Source: Chitinophagaceae bacterium
GTDB taxonomy: Bacteria; Bacteroidota; Bacteroidia; Chitinophagales; Chitinophagaceae
Reading direction: 5' to 3'
Assembly: GCA_017307735.1 (NCBI GenBank)
Contig: JAFKGR010000002.1
Location: 124,001 to 188,000, forward strand
DNA length: 64,000 bases
In this document: positions 26,342-36,209 of the stretch, one piece after another
Layout of the letters: each line of letters opens with the position of its first letter
Position numbering within the stretch: the stretch's first letter is position 1
Notes under the pieces: model-generated
Told to the model about the DNA's origin: nothing
The model's input: only the letters and a program-made list of their open reading frames with translations
The model's database searches: none
Made by a program: the position numbers and the translations under genes

Positions 26342-26977
26342 CTAAATTTCTGATTTCAAAATCTTGTTTATCTCCGCCGCTTTGTCCATAATCATCATGT
26401 GGCCACCACCTTCAATCACATAATCGGGGCTGATATATTTCAGTGGAAAAATCCTGTCTTTGGATCCATGGATATGAATAGTTTGCCCCGGAATATACTC
26501 ATTTTGCCAGTTGATGATTGTCTGGATCGACCAATCGCTGTATTTCTGATTCAGGTTTTTCCTGAAATCTTCTGCAAGATCTTTTTCCTCTTTGTTGCTA
26601 ATCCCGAGGTTATAATTTTCAAAGGGTTCCAGAAATTTGTATGGTTTAAGCGGAATAATTTTATTCAACCTGAGATTGGCAGCAATCTTAAATGAGATTG
26701 GCATTTCATTTCTGGTTTTGATACTTGAAATGAGAATTACTTTTTTGACAGAAATAATTTTGCTTATTTCAATAGACATCATTCCGCCAAAAGAAACACC
26801 TATCAAAAGCGGGTCGGGTTGGCGTATGGCCTTGGCCAAACGGCTGGCATATCCGGCGATGGATTCCTCTGATAAAGGCTGGATCCATGGAATATGAATG
26901 ACTTCGTTATTTCCGAAATCCAGATATTTAAAAATACGATGATCAGCTCCGAAGCCACTGATACAATAAATATACAT
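26342..26977 (-). CDS. Alpha/beta hydrolase
   Basis: Small cytoplasmic serine hydrolase of 211 residues. Seen: an N-terminal oxyanion segment CISGFGADHRIF, nucleophile elbow GVSFGG (Ser62), the acid in HGSKDRIFP and the catalytic His in GGGHMMIMDKA. The triad is complete. No cap domain of note and no signal peptide. Substrate unknown. It lies 14 bp after the response regulator gene and may be co-transcribed with it. Confidence 0.82.
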   Translation of the reverse strand: MYIYCISGFGADHRIFKYLDFGNNEVIHIPWIQPLSEESIAGYASRLAKAIRQPDPLLIGVSFGGMMSIEISKIISVKKVILISSIKTRNEMPISFKIAANLRLNKIIPLKPYKFLEPFENYNLGISNKEEKDLAEDFRKNLNQKYSDWSIQTIINWQNEYIPGQTIHIHGSKDRIFPLKYISPDYVIEGGGHMMIMDKAAEINKILKSEI

Positions 26978-26991
26978 AGATAAATAAATAC

Positions 26992-28155
26992 TTATCTGGC
27001 GGGCATCACATAATTCTGCACGTCTTCTGTTCTGATCGTTTTTCCTGAAAGGATAATCAGTCTTTCAACCACATTGTGAAGTTCGCGTACATTTCCGGTC
27101 CATTTATTTTTCTGCAACAATTCAACCGCCCTTTTGTCAATAGTTTTCTTTGGGCGTCCATATTCCAAAGCGATATCCTGCAAAAATTTATCAACCAGCA
27201 TGGGGATATCTGAGATTCGCTGATTCAATGAAGGTACATGGAGAATGATAACGCTCAACCTGTGATAAAGATCAAGCCGGAAATTTTTGTTCTCCACTTC
27301 TTTCAAAAGGTCTTTATTTGTTGCCGCAATCACTCTTACATCCACCCGGATATCTTTATCGGCTCCTACTCTTGTAATTTTTCCCTCCTGAAGGGCGCGC
27401 AAAACTTTGGCCTGTGCCCTCAAACTCATATCTCCTATTTCGTCAAGAAAAAGTGTCCCGTTGTGGGCTTGCTCAAATTTTCCGATCCGTTGCCTGACTG
27501 CGGAAGTAAAACTTCCTTTTTCGTGGCCAAACAATTCACTCTCGATAAGCTCGCTCGGAATGGCAGCACAGTTGACCTCAACCATAGGTTGTCCTGATCT
27601 AAGACTCTTGGCATGAATCCACCTTGCCACAAGTTCTTTTCCAACGCCACTCTCACCGGTAATTAAAACCCTTGCATCGGTAGGTGCAATTTTTTCAATG
27701 GTTTCTTTTATCTTTTTTACCTCAGGGCTTTCACCAATAATTTCCTGCACCCTGGTCACTTTTCTCTTCAGCACTTTGGTTTCAGCCTGCAAAGTATTTT
27801 TATCTGAAGCATTTCTGAGCGTGATGAGCATCCGGTTCAGATCCGGAGGTTTGCTGATATAATCAAAAGCCCCCTTCTTAACAGCTTCCACGGCTGTGTC
27901 AATATTTCCGTGTCCGCTGATAACCACAACAGGTACTTCCGGATTAATTTCTTTTGCCTTTTCCAAAAATTCAATGCCATCCATCTTCGGCATTTTGACA
28001 TCGCACAATACCACATCGAATTCTTTTTCCCTAAAAAGTTTCAATCCTTCTTCACCATCAGAGGCATCTGTAATTTTGTAACCCTCAAATCCCAGAATCT
28101 CTCCCAATGTTTTTCTGATGGCAGCTTCGTCGTCAATAATCAAAATTGAAGGCAT
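26992..28155 (-). CDS. NtrC-type response regulator without DNA-binding domain
   Basis: Receiver domain (1-120; phosphorylation site Asp52 in VVLCDVKMPKMDG) followed by an AAA+ sigma-54 interaction domain (about 140-375; Walker A GESGVGKE, Walker B GTLFLDEIG, ENKNFRLDLYHRL arginine-finger region). It ends at residue 387 (DVQNYVMPAR), just after the AAA+ helical part, with no Fis-type HTH. The sigma-54 contact loop reads GSFTSA instead of GAFTGA. So it probably acts without binding DNA itself, or by another output. No histidine kinase is adjacent. It follows prfB by 29 bp. Confidence 0.88.
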   Translation of the reverse strand: MPSILIIDDEAAIRKTLGEILGFEGYKITDASDGEEGLKLFREKEFDVVLCDVKMPKMDGIEFLEKAKEINPEVPVVVISGHGNIDTAVEAVKKGAFDYISKPPDLNRMLITLRNASDKNTLQAETKVLKRKVTRVQEIIGESPEVKKIKETIEKIAPTDARVLITGESGVGKELVARWIHAKSLRSGQPMVEVNCAAIPSELIESELFGHEKGSFTSAVRQRIGKFEQAHNGTLFLDEIGDMSLRAQAKVLRALQEGKITRVGADKDIRVDVRVIAATNKDLLKEVENKNFRLDLYHRLSVIILHVPSLNQRISDIPMLVDKFLQDIALEYGRPKKTIDKRAVELLQKNKWTGNVRELHNVVERLIILSGKTIRTEDVQNYVMPAR

Positions 28156-28184
28156 GTCGTTGAATTAATTTTTAAATATATTCT

Positions 28185-29277
28185 TTAAGAAATACTTTCT
28201 TTTTCCATCATCAGATAAGCCTTGATAAACCCATCCAGATCGCCATCCATTACCGGGCCTACATTTCCCACTTCGTAATCGGTTCGGTGATCCTTGATCA
28301 TTTTGTATGGATGAAAAACATAACTCCTGATCTGGCTTCCCCATTCGATTTTCTTTTTTGCAGCTTCGGTGGCATTCGCTTTCTCCTTCCTCCTCCTCAA
28401 TTCTTCTTCATACAACCTGCTTTTCAACATCGCCATCGCCTTCTCCCTGTTTTCTCCCTGGGTGCGGGCCTGTTGACATTCAACAACAATACCTGAGGGT
28501 TTGTGAGTAAGGCGGACGGCTGTTTCCACTTTGTTTACATTTTGCCCGCCTGCACCGCTGCTTCTGTAAAATTCCCATTCTACTTCTGCCGGGCTGATTT
28601 TTATATCAATACTATCGTCGACTAACGGATATACATACACGCTGGCAAAACTTGTATGCCTTCTGGCATTGCTGTCGAAAGGTGAAATCCTCACGAGGCG
28701 ATGGACACCGCTTTCAGCCTTTAAAAATCCATAAGAAAATGCACCATCAAATTGAATGGTAGCGCTTTTTATTCCAGCTCCTTCTCCGTCCTGATGGTCG
28801 AGCTCAGTCACTTTCCAGCCGTGCTTTTCACCATACATCCGGTACATGCGCAAGAGCATTTCAGCCCAGTCCTGGCTTTCGGTACCTCCTGCCCCGCTGT
28901 TGATTTGAAGAATTGCCGGCAGCTCATCTTCCGGTTGATTCAGGGTGCTTTTAAATTCAGCATCTTCAATGGATTTGATGGCCTCATCGTAAGCGGATTT
29001 GGCTTCGGATTCGTCGGCTTCACCTTCCTTCCAGAAATCAAACATCACGGCGAAATCATCCACTTTACCGGATACATTATCATACATATTGACCCAGTAT
29101 TCGTTGGTTTTGATTTCTTTCATTGTGGAAGTGGCACGAACCTGATCGTCCCAGAACCCGGCAGAAAGGGAAATTTGTTTGTCATTTGAAATTTTGGCAG
29201 ACCTGTTGTCCACGTCAAAGAAACCTCCTCAAAACCTGAAGCCGGTCTCTCATATCTTTTAAATTCTCTGAAGTCAT
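28185..29277 (-). CDS. prfB: Peptide chain release factor 2 (programmed +1 frameshift)
   Basis: Release factor recognising UGA and UAA. Translation starts at the ATG at 29277 ([14 protein letters not shown]), runs 20 codons to RRFL, meets an in-frame TGA at 29217-29215, and must shift +1 to continue with [14 protein letters not shown] in the frame that ends at 28185; total 363 residues, normal for RF2. The GGQ motif is in [20 protein letters not shown] and the codon-recognition region follows RRHTSF. The frameshift lets RF2 level control its own synthesis. An annotation starting at a GTG at 29213 would lack the first 21 residues. Confidence 0.95.
29214..29229 (-). other. prfB programmed frameshift site
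   Basis: Minus strand reads AGGAGGTTTCTTTGAC: an SD-like AGGAGG three bases before CTT, then TGA followed by C, the classic RF2 arrangement. The ribosome slips from CTT to TTT and resumes at GAC. Confidence 0.95.
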
Positions 29278-29585
29278 AGCGGCAAATATAAGATTGAAAT
29301 ATGTTAAAGAATCCGGAGAATTGTAATTTATTTTTTTTGATCGCCAATCTTGTCAAATTTAGCAGGGACGGTCAAATGGAACAGTCTGGCCTAAAATCCG
29401 GATTTGAAATTTATCAATCACAGCACGCCAGAATTTGTTTCATTCCTGAGATAGCGATTATTCAACTTTTATTTAAAAATCAGAAACCGTTTTACATTTT
29501 TCCCTAATCCGTAAGTGAAAAGTATAATGGCACCTACCTTTACAAACTTTCATTTTTTTTAAACATAAATCGCGGAGAAAGAAGA
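29278..29585. other. Divergent prfB / FTR1 promoter region
   Basis: About 308 bp between divergent genes. On the minus strand TATATTTG (29290-29283) is a full -7 match ending 5 bp before the prfB ATG. On the + strand a TGGCAC at 29528 was examined as a sigma-54 element and rejected. No coding sequence was recognised. Confidence 0.4.
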
Positions 29586-31571
29586 ATGTGCAATCATCAA
29601 TCTGGGGCGTCTCGAGACAAATTAATTTTGTCGTTACTTTTCGTAATCTTCGTATCCCTATTCATTCCGGCACAAAGTTTTGGCCAGGACAAAAACCTCA
29701 AAGCGCAGGCAAGATCATTGATAAATCTGCTGGATTATGTGTCGCAGGACTATGCGGGCGCCGTAAGCGAGGGGAAAATAATCAGTGTTCCTGAATTTAA
29801 TGAGATGATGGAATTCTCCGGAGAAATAGTTTCTTTATTCGACTCGGTTTCGTCAAAAACAGAAGTTCCCAATCAGGTATTTATTGCAACAGGATTGAAA
29901 TCTCTTCATAGTTCTATTGAGAAAAAAGAACCCAAAGAAGTAATTGCGAATACGGCACAACAGATGAAGAAACAGATTATGCTGCTTCATCTTATTGACA
30001 TAGCCCCTGTAAACTATCCGGACATCACAGCGGGACAAAAACTTTATAGCGTTCATTGTGAAACGTGCCATGGAAAAGATGGAGCAGGTAACGGGCCTGG
30101 TGCTGCTGCCCTGAATCCCAAACCGACAAATTTTCTTGCTACCACTGCCATGCAATATGTTTCACCATTGCAGGTATTCAATACTGTTAGACTCGGTGTG
30201 CAGGGAACATCTATGCGGGCATTTGATGAACTTTCTGATGATCAGGCCTGGCAAATTGCGTTTTATGTAAAGTCTCTGCCCTATCAGAATCAGAAACAAT
30301 TTTCCGGAGATTCCCTTGAGAACGTATATAACCGGATCAAGGGGCAAATTTCTCTTTCTGAATTGTCACACCTTTCAGATATTGATCTTGAGTCTAAACT
30401 TCCTCCTGATGAAAAAGCAATCGGGCTTGCATCTGTCAGGCTACACCGTCCCAGTGGAAATGAAAATACAACGTTGAATATCGCAACGTCTTATATGAAT
30501 GAAGCACTTCAACTTTATAAAAACAATCAGATAAATCTTGCGTCTCAAAGAGCATTGCTCGCCTATCTCGATGGTGTGGAACCGGTTGAACAACAACTTC
30601 GCGCCATTGATGCAAACATTGTAAATGATCTGGAAAGCAAGATGAATGCAGTGCGTGCATCCATGAAGAAAGACAACAACGTTCAGGAAGTGGAACAGAA
30701 CGTGGCTGCCGCGAAAGCTTCAATTGAAGAAGCTTCTAAATTAATCGGTGAACAAAACTTCACTTTTTGGTTTTCATTTTTGATAGCTGCTTCCATTTTG
30801 TTGCGCGAAGGTCTGGAAGCAGTCCTGATCATCGTTACCATTCTGAGCCTTCTAAAATCGCTAAAAGCTACTTCGGCAATGAATTGGGTACATGGTGGCT
30901 GGATTACAGCCGTAGCACTCGGAGTTGCAAGCTGGTTTTTTACAGACTATCTGATATCTTTTGGATCTCAGAACCGTGAATTAGTCGAAGCATTTGGTTC
31001 CATCATTGCCGTTCTGATTCTCATTTATGTGGGCTTTTGGCTGCACAATAAAACCGAAGCCAAAAAATGGCACCAGTTTATTAATACCCAAATCAAGAAT
31101 TTGCTGAGCGAGAAAAAAATGTTCGGATTGGCGGCTATTTCATTTGTAGTTGTGTTCAGAGAAGCTTTCGAATCCATCCTGTTTCTTTCGTCAATGCAAT
31201 TGCAGGTTGGTGAGGATAGTCAGAACGGGGTTTGGATGGGAGCAGTTTCATCTATTTTGGTTGTTATACTTCTGGCATTTTTGCTGCTTCGTTTTTCTGT
31301 TCACATTCCAATCAGAAAATTATTTCAATACTCGGCGTTGATGATCATGATATTTGCAATTGTCCTTGCAGGTCAGGCGGTACATGCTTTCCAGGAAGCC
31401 GGGTACGCTTCCGTAACGAATATTCCCTTAAATTTCCATTCAGCGGTACTTGGAATTTTTCCCACTGTTGAAACGTATGTTGCACAAACTGCCGTCGCGA
31501 TAATATTTTCATTTATGTGGTGGAGAAGAACCGCACCGAAGAAGATTGAGAGCGACTTGCGAAAAGCATAG
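29586..31571 (+). CDS. Cytochrome c-FTR1 iron permease fusion
   Basis: Membrane protein of 661 residues joining a periplasmic cytochrome c to an FTR1/EfeU-type iron permease. Signal peptide about 11-33. A helical region (34-140) precedes the haem site CETCH (Cys158, Cys161, His162), with Met210 (TSMRAF) a likely axial ligand. A second helical periplasmic part (about 240-390) follows. The permease (about 393-650) has two REXXE iron motifs, REGLE (407-411) and REAFE (525-529), in transmembrane helices. Fusion suggests that oxidation of ferrous iron by the haem domain is coupled to permeation; the mechanism is inference. Confidence 0.93.
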   Translation: MCNHQSGASRDKLILSLLFVIFVSLFIPAQSFGQDKNLKAQARSLINLLDYVSQDYAGAVSEGKIISVPEFNEMMEFSGEIVSLFDSVSSKTEVPNQVFIATGLKSLHSSIEKKEPKEVIANTAQQMKKQIMLLHLIDIAPVNYPDITAGQKLYSVHCETCHGKDGAGNGPGAAALNPKPTNFLATTAMQYVSPLQVFNTVRLGVQGTSMRAFDELSDDQAWQIAFYVKSLPYQNQKQFSGDSLENVYNRIKGQISLSELSHLSDIDLESKLPPDEKAIGLASVRLHRPSGNENTTLNIATSYMNEALQLYKNNQINLASQRALLAYLDGVEPVEQQLRAIDANIVNDLESKMNAVRASMKKDNNVQEVEQNVAAAKASIEEASKLIGEQNFTFWFSFLIAASILLREGLEAVLIIVTILSLLKSLKATSAMNWVHGGWITAVALGVASWFFTDYLISFGSQNRELVEAFGSIIAVLILIYVGFWLHNKTEAKKWHQFINTQIKNLLSEKKMFGLAAISFVVVFREAFESILFLSSMQLQVGEDSQNGVWMGAVSSILVVILLAFLLLRFSVHIPIRKLFQYSALMIMIFAIVLAGQAVHAFQEAGYASVTNIPLNFHSAVLGIFPTVETYVAQTAVAIIFSFMWWRRTAPKKIESDLRKA

Positions 31572-31682
31572 GCTAAAAGGGATTTTTGAGTTCACTTCTT
31601 TTCCCTGCGCTGATTTTTTAATTTGTTTTTATATCGGGTTGAATATTCAAAATCAAAAAAGAGTCCATACAAATTCTTTTTA

Positions 31683-31690
31683 TAGCTTTG
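31683..31690 (+). promoter_or_regulatory. -7 promoter element of the GH30 gene (TAGCTTTG)
   Basis: Full TAnnTTTG match ending 9 bp before the ATG at 31700; this argues against the in-frame TTG at 31688 as the start. Confidence 0.4.
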
Positions 31691-31699
31691 AAAATTAAA

Positions 31700-33145
31700 A
31701 TGAAAAACATTTTAATAATTTCCTTCTGTCTCTTCACAATTAATTCGTTTGGACAGACAGCACACAAATCAAAAGGGACTTTAAATTCCATACAGGTTTA
31801 TACCACTGCAAAAAACACATCACTGAGATTGTCGGCTCAAAAAAATCTGGAATTTCAAAAAGGAGTAACCATCGCAGAGAATAAGGTATTTATTTTCGTG
31901 GATGATTCCCATACATTCCAAACGATGCTTGGAATCGGCGGGGCTGTTACAGACGCTTCGGCAGAAGTCTTCGCCCGATTAACTCCCCCATTGCAGAAGG
32001 AACTTCTGAATGCATATTACGATCCTGTAAAAGGAATCGGATATACGTTGGCCCGTACAAATATTCAAAGTTGCGATTTCTCAAGCGGCAGTTATTCTTA
32101 TGTTGAAAATGGTGATAGTGCATTAAAAACATTTTCTGTCAAACACGATGAACAGTACAGAATTCCGCTTCTGAAAAAAATCATTTCCAAAGTTGGCCAC
32201 CTGACTCTGTTTGCCAGTCCGTGGTCGCCGCCGGCATGGATGAAAACCAATGATGACATGTTGCACGGTGGTAGGTTATTGCCGAAGTACGATCAGTCGT
32301 GGGCAAATTTCTATGTAAAATTTATCAGGGCTTACGAAGCTCACGGAATACCGGTTTGGGGACTTACTGTACAAAACGAACCGATGGCGGTGCAGAAATG
32401 GGAATCGTGCAATTATACGGCTGAGGAGGAAAGGGATTTTATAAAAAATTATCTCGGTCCTACACTTGTCAGAAATGGAATGGTGCATAAAAAACTGATA
32501 GCCTGGGATCACAACCGTGATCTGATCTATCACAGAGCGCAAGTCATTCTCAACGATCCGGCTGCTGCAAAATACGTTTGGGGAATCGGTTATCATTGGT
32601 ATGAAACGTGGACAGGCGGACCTATGCAATTTGACAATGTGAAAAAAGTGCATGAAACCTTTCCAACTAAAAACTTAATTTTTACGGAAGGTACCGCAGA
32701 AGTTTTTAATTATGATTCACTTGCAAGCTGGCGTTTGGGTGAAACGTACGGCAATTCAATGATTCACGATTTCAATGATGGCACAGTTGGCTGGACCGAC
32801 TGGAATATCTTACTCGACGAAAAAGGTGGCCCCAACCATGTTGGTAATTTTTGCTTTGCCCCGATACATTCAATAGATGGAACAAAATTGTTTTATACGA
32901 ATTCGTATTATTATATAGGTCAATTTTCAAAATTCATCAGGCCAGGTGCTAAAAGAATAAATGCATCGGGCAATAGAACTGCATTATTAACAACAGCTTT
33001 TAAAAATAAAGACGGAAAAATTGCTGTGGTTGTTATGAATCCGGGTGATAATCCTGTTGAATACAATTTGTACTACAAAGGCAATTCAGCATTGGTAAAC
33101 AGTTTGCCGCATTCTATATCGACATTGGTATTCAAAAGTTTCTGA
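31700..33145 (+). CDS. GH30-family glycosidase (glucosylceramidase-like)
   Basis: Secreted retaining beta-glycosidase; family members hydrolyse beta-glucosides, beta-1,6-glucans or xylosides. The signal peptide is MKNILIISFCLFTINSFGQ. The TIM barrel has GIGGAVTDASAEVF, LFASPWSPPAWMKTND, the acid/base in LTVQNEPMAVQKWESC (Glu231 counted from the upstream TTG) and the nucleophile in LIFTEGTAEVF (Glu334), so both catalytic residues are present. A C-terminal beta-sandwich (about 400-485) ends in SISTLVFKSF. No T9SS signal is seen, so it is likely periplasmic. It is a single-gene unit. Confidence 0.92.
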   Translation: MKNILIISFCLFTINSFGQTAHKSKGTLNSIQVYTTAKNTSLRLSAQKNLEFQKGVTIAENKVFIFVDDSHTFQTMLGIGGAVTDASAEVFARLTPPLQKELLNAYYDPVKGIGYTLARTNIQSCDFSSGSYSYVENGDSALKTFSVKHDEQYRIPLLKKIISKVGHLTLFASPWSPPAWMKTNDDMLHGGRLLPKYDQSWANFYVKFIRAYEAHGIPVWGLTVQNEPMAVQKWESCNYTAEEERDFIKNYLGPTLVRNGMVHKKLIAWDHNRDLIYHRAQVILNDPAAAKYVWGIGYHWYETWTGGPMQFDNVKKVHETFPTKNLIFTEGTAEVFNYDSLASWRLGETYGNSMIHDFNDGTVGWTDWNILLDEKGGPNHVGNFCFAPIHSIDGTKLFYTNSYYYIGQFSKFIRPGAKRINASGNRTALLTTAFKNKDGKIAVVVMNPGDNPVEYNLYYKGNSALVNSLPHSISTLVFKSF

Positions 33146-33155
33146 TTACTCCTGA

Positions 33156-34520
33156 TTATGCAAAGTGAAGTGTGATGGCTGTTCCGCGACCAACGACAGA
33201 ATAGACGTTGATAAAACCTCCGTGAAGTTTCATAATTTCTTTTGATAAGCTGAGTCCGATACCGCTACCCGACTTTTTGGTGCTGAAGAATGGAACAAAA
33301 ATATTTTCAAGTACCTCATCGGTGATCCCGCAGCCATTGTCTGAAACTTTTATTTCAACTTTTCCTGCTTCGTTGGCAACTGCTGATAAAATAATCTGCG
33401 GATCGGTAGCCACATCTTTGAGAGCATCCCTGGCATTGATGATAAGATTGATAAGTACCTGCTCAATCAGGTTGGGATCAGCCTCTACTGTTATTCCGGG
33501 ATCTTTCAATACAATATCCATTTTGATATGCTTATTTTCCAATGTCGGAGCCATCAACTGATAAAGATGCTCGAACAAATCCCGGATCAAAACCTTTTTG
33601 AGAACCGGCTCCTTAATTTTATTCAGGCTGCGATAGATTTCCGCAAACTTCAACAAGCCTTCGCTTCTTTTTCTGATAGTTTCAATTCCGGTGGCCAGGT
33701 CTGCCATCACAGATTCCTTGTTTTCTGAAGCAGCGCTTTTGCCCTCAAGCCGTTTTTTTAATGTATCTGCCAGCGATGAAATAGGCGCTACTGAATTCAT
33801 GATTTCATGCGTCATTACACTGAGCAATTTTTTCCATGCCTTCGATTCGGTTTCGTCAAGCGCTTCATTGATATTTTGAAAAGCAATTAATTTAAACTTC
33901 TTTTCACCGGTTTGAAATGCCGTAGCTGAAAGCAGGATTTTGGAAGCCAGGTTATTGATATCAATTGTAATTATTTTTTCCTGCGCCGGTTTTAATTGCC
34001 ATATTTCATCATACAAAGTTTCATCTCTTTGTTTGAGCGATTTTATCGATTTCAGGTAGGGCAGGTGAAGCATTTTTTTAAGGGAATCATTCATCCAAAA
34101 CACATCGCCACTTTCAGTGTCATAAGACAGTATCCCGGTATCAACCATTTCCAAAATTTTTTGAAGATACTGATAGGATGTTTCCTTGTCGCGGCTTATA
34201 TCACGGATGGCAGTATTGAGCTGATTAAACCCACCACGCAATTGGCTCAATTCGACCGGTGAACGTTTTAAATCGAAGTGCCTTGAAAAGTCACGGTATT
34301 TGACTGCCTCCACAAACCGCCCGATTTCTCCCTGTACTTTTATTTGTGACCTGACAAGGTTGATAAAAAGAAAAATGATTACAGGAACCAGAATAATCAG
34401 ATAATAATATTCACGCTTGACAATAGCGTATGCTGTTGCCAAAAGAACAACAAACAGCAAGGCTACCCTCAAAAATATTCTGATCTCTAATCTTCTCAAT
34501 TTTGAAATAGTTTCATTCAT
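33156..34520 (-). CDS. NtrY-type sensor histidine kinase
   Basis: Inner-membrane kinase of 454 residues. Two transmembrane helices (about 15-33 and 40-57) with almost no periplasmic loop, a HAMP-like linker, a PAS-like domain (about 115-220), then the phospho-acceptor His238 in [16 protein letters not shown] and an ATPase domain with [21 protein letters not shown] and [19 protein letters not shown]. The lack of a periplasmic sensor suggests it senses within or under the membrane. It starts 3 bp after the sigma-54 regulator gene, forming a pair that is divergent from the transporter array, which is its probable target. Confidence 0.92.
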   Translation of the reverse strand: MNETISKLRRLEIRIFLRVALLFVVLLATAYAIVKREYYYLIILVPVIIFLFINLVRSQIKVQGEIGRFVEAVKYRDFSRHFDLKRSPVELSQLRGGFNQLNTAIRDISRDKETSYQYLQKILEMVDTGILSYDTESGDVFWMNDSLKKMLHLPYLKSIKSLKQRDETLYDEIWQLKPAQEKIITIDINNLASKILLSATAFQTGEKKFKLIAFQNINEALDETESKAWKKLLSVMTHEIMNSVAPISSLADTLKKRLEGKSAASENKESVMADLATGIETIRKRSEGLLKFAEIYRSLNKIKEPVLKKVLIRDLFEHLYQLMAPTLENKHIKMDIVLKDPGITVEADPNLIEQVLINLIINARDALKDVATDPQIILSAVANEAGKVEIKVSDNGCGITDEVLENIFVPFFSTKKSGSGIGLSLSKEIMKLHGGFINVYSVVGRGTAITLHFA

Positions 34521-34523
34521 AAT

Positions 34524-35879
34524 TTAAATGCCATACTTGCCCAGTCTTCTGTACAAAGCTGCCCGGGTTAGCCCAAGTTCTTTCGCAGCGCGGGTTATGT
34601 TGCCATGGTGCTTTTCAATGACCAGCAGGATAGTATTTTTCTGTACGGAATCAAGATTCAAATTTTCTTCTCCCTGCATGTCTGATGTAGCGGTTTCAAT
34701 CGGTGAAAAAATTAAATCGGACGGCATCAGTGATTTTCCTTCCGACATTATCACCGCTCTTTCTATGGTATATTGCAATTCACGCACATTGCCGGGAAAA
34801 GGATAATGTTTCAATTTTTCCAATGCTTTGTCATCAATTTCCAAATCCGGTTTTCTGTATTTTTCCGCATATATATTTACGAAATATCTGGCGAGGTGGA
34901 TTACATCATCACCTCTTTTTCTCAATGGTGGCACCATGATTTCTACCGTATTGATGCGGTAAATGAGATCCTTTCTGAATTTGCTTTCGTTGGCCAGATC
35001 GGTTATGGGAAGGTTGGTTGCGCAAATAAGCCTGATATCAATGTCAACAGGAACATTACTTCCGATTTTTGTTATCTGCCTGTTTTGCAAAACGGTCAAC
35101 AATTTGGATTGTTGTTGTAAATTGATATTGCCGATTTCATCGAGAAACAAAGTGCCTCCATTGGCTGATTCGAACCGCCCTACCCTGTCTTCGGTAGATC
35201 CGGTAAAAGATCCTTTCTTATGACCGAAAAGTTCACTTTCAAAAAGAGATTCTGACAAAGCACCTACATCCACTTTGATAAAAGGCTTTGTTGAACGAAA
35301 AGAATTTTGGTGAATAGCCTTCGCAATAAGATCCTTGCCCGTTCCATTTTCTCCCAAAATAAGGATGTTGGCATCTGTGGGAGCAATCTTTTGAATTTTT
35401 GAAAAAATATCTTTCATTGATTCAGACTCACCCAACAATTCACTGCCAATAACCGGTGTTTGCTGTACCGGCGACGCAACAGACCCTTTACCCCTTGCTT
35501 TGAGCGTTTCAAATACGGATTCGAGAAGCTTTTCATTGTGCCAGGGTTTTACAATAAAATCGGCTGCTCCTTCTTTAAGCGAACGGACTGCAAGATCAAT
35601 ATCCCCATACGCTGTAATCATAATTACATCTGCACCACAAGCTGAACTTTTAATTCTTTTTAACCAATAAAATCCTTCGTTGCCTGTGTTGATAGAACTA
35701 TTGAAATTCATGTCGAGCAAAATGAGATCAAATGAATGCCTGTTTAAATGTGACAGAAGATTTTCAGGATTTTTTTCAGTTACAACTTCTTTCACTTCCG
35801 GTTTGAGCAATAATTTCACTGCTGTCAGGATATCCGTATCATCATCAATGACCAAAATGGATGCATTCCTCCTGTTCAT
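34524..35879 (-). CDS. Sigma-54-dependent response regulator (NtrC family)
   Basis: Receiver domain with Asp56 (DLILLDMNFN), AAA+ domain (about 148-380; Walker A GENGTGKD, contact loop GSFTGS, Walker B GTLFLDEIG, RKDLIYRINTVE) and a C-terminal Fis-type HTH (about 412-451, HGNITRAAKELGLTRAALYRRL). All three modules are present, so it can bind DNA and activate sigma-54 promoters, although the loop has Ser for the first Ala and the last Ala of GAFTGA. It is the partner of the kinase gene just downstream and divergent from the adaptor gene at 36210. Confidence 0.94.
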   Translation of the reverse strand: MNRRNASILVIDDDTDILTAVKLLLKPEVKEVVTEKNPENLLSHLNRHSFDLILLDMNFNSSINTGNEGFYWLKRIKSSACGADVIMITAYGDIDLAVRSLKEGAADFIVKPWHNEKLLESVFETLKARGKGSVASPVQQTPVIGSELLGESESMKDIFSKIQKIAPTDANILILGENGTGKDLIAKAIHQNSFRSTKPFIKVDVGALSESLFESELFGHKKGSFTGSTEDRVGRFESANGGTLFLDEIGNINLQQQSKLLTVLQNRQITKIGSNVPVDIDIRLICATNLPITDLANESKFRKDLIYRINTVEIMVPPLRKRGDDVIHLARYFVNIYAEKYRKPDLEIDDKALEKLKHYPFPGNVRELQYTIERAVIMSEGKSLMPSDLIFSPIETATSDMQGEENLNLDSVQKNTILLVIEKHHGNITRAAKELGLTRAALYRRLGKYGI

Positions 35880-36209
35880 ATTTGCTTTTTCTGTAAGTGA
35901 ATGAATTTATTTCAATGCAATATGCAGCCTATTTTTTGAAAAATAATATTCCGCCATGTGGTAAAAAAAAATATTTTGTTTCTGTGGAAACATTACCTGA
36001 AGGCTCGCCACAAAATTTTAACCCTGAACCCAAAACCCTAAGCTGGACCGGCGTATCAATAATGAACGCGAAGTGTTACGAAACCGGACAGTTGACGGAA
36101 AATAGGTTTTTCTAATCCTTTGAAAAACAATCTTTAAACTAATGGCACGATTCTGAAATATCTGTTACAGAATACTTACAAATAAAACTCCGGTAGTATT
36201 CCAAATAAC
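35880..36209. other. Divergent regulator / transporter control region
   Basis: About 330 bp. A TGGCAC at 36143-36148 matches a sigma-54 -24 half-site but the -12 GC is missing, so no promoter is assigned. A 72-codon frame at 35897-36115 overlaps this control region and has no recognisable similarity; it is not called. Confidence 0.4.

Noticed and set aside
29528..29545. Sigma-54 promoter before the cytochrome c-FTR1 gene (TGGCACCTACCTTTAC)
   Set aside because: Again the -12 GC is missing, and no sigma-54 regulator is adjacent.
35897..36115. 72-codon frame in the regulator/adaptor gap
   Set aside because: No similarity, unusual composition, and it overlaps the control region.
36143..36160. 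Sigma-54 promoter before the adaptor gene (TGGCAC)
   Set aside because: The -24 half is perfect but the -12 GC at the required distance is replaced by AA, so it should not work as a sigma-54 promoter.
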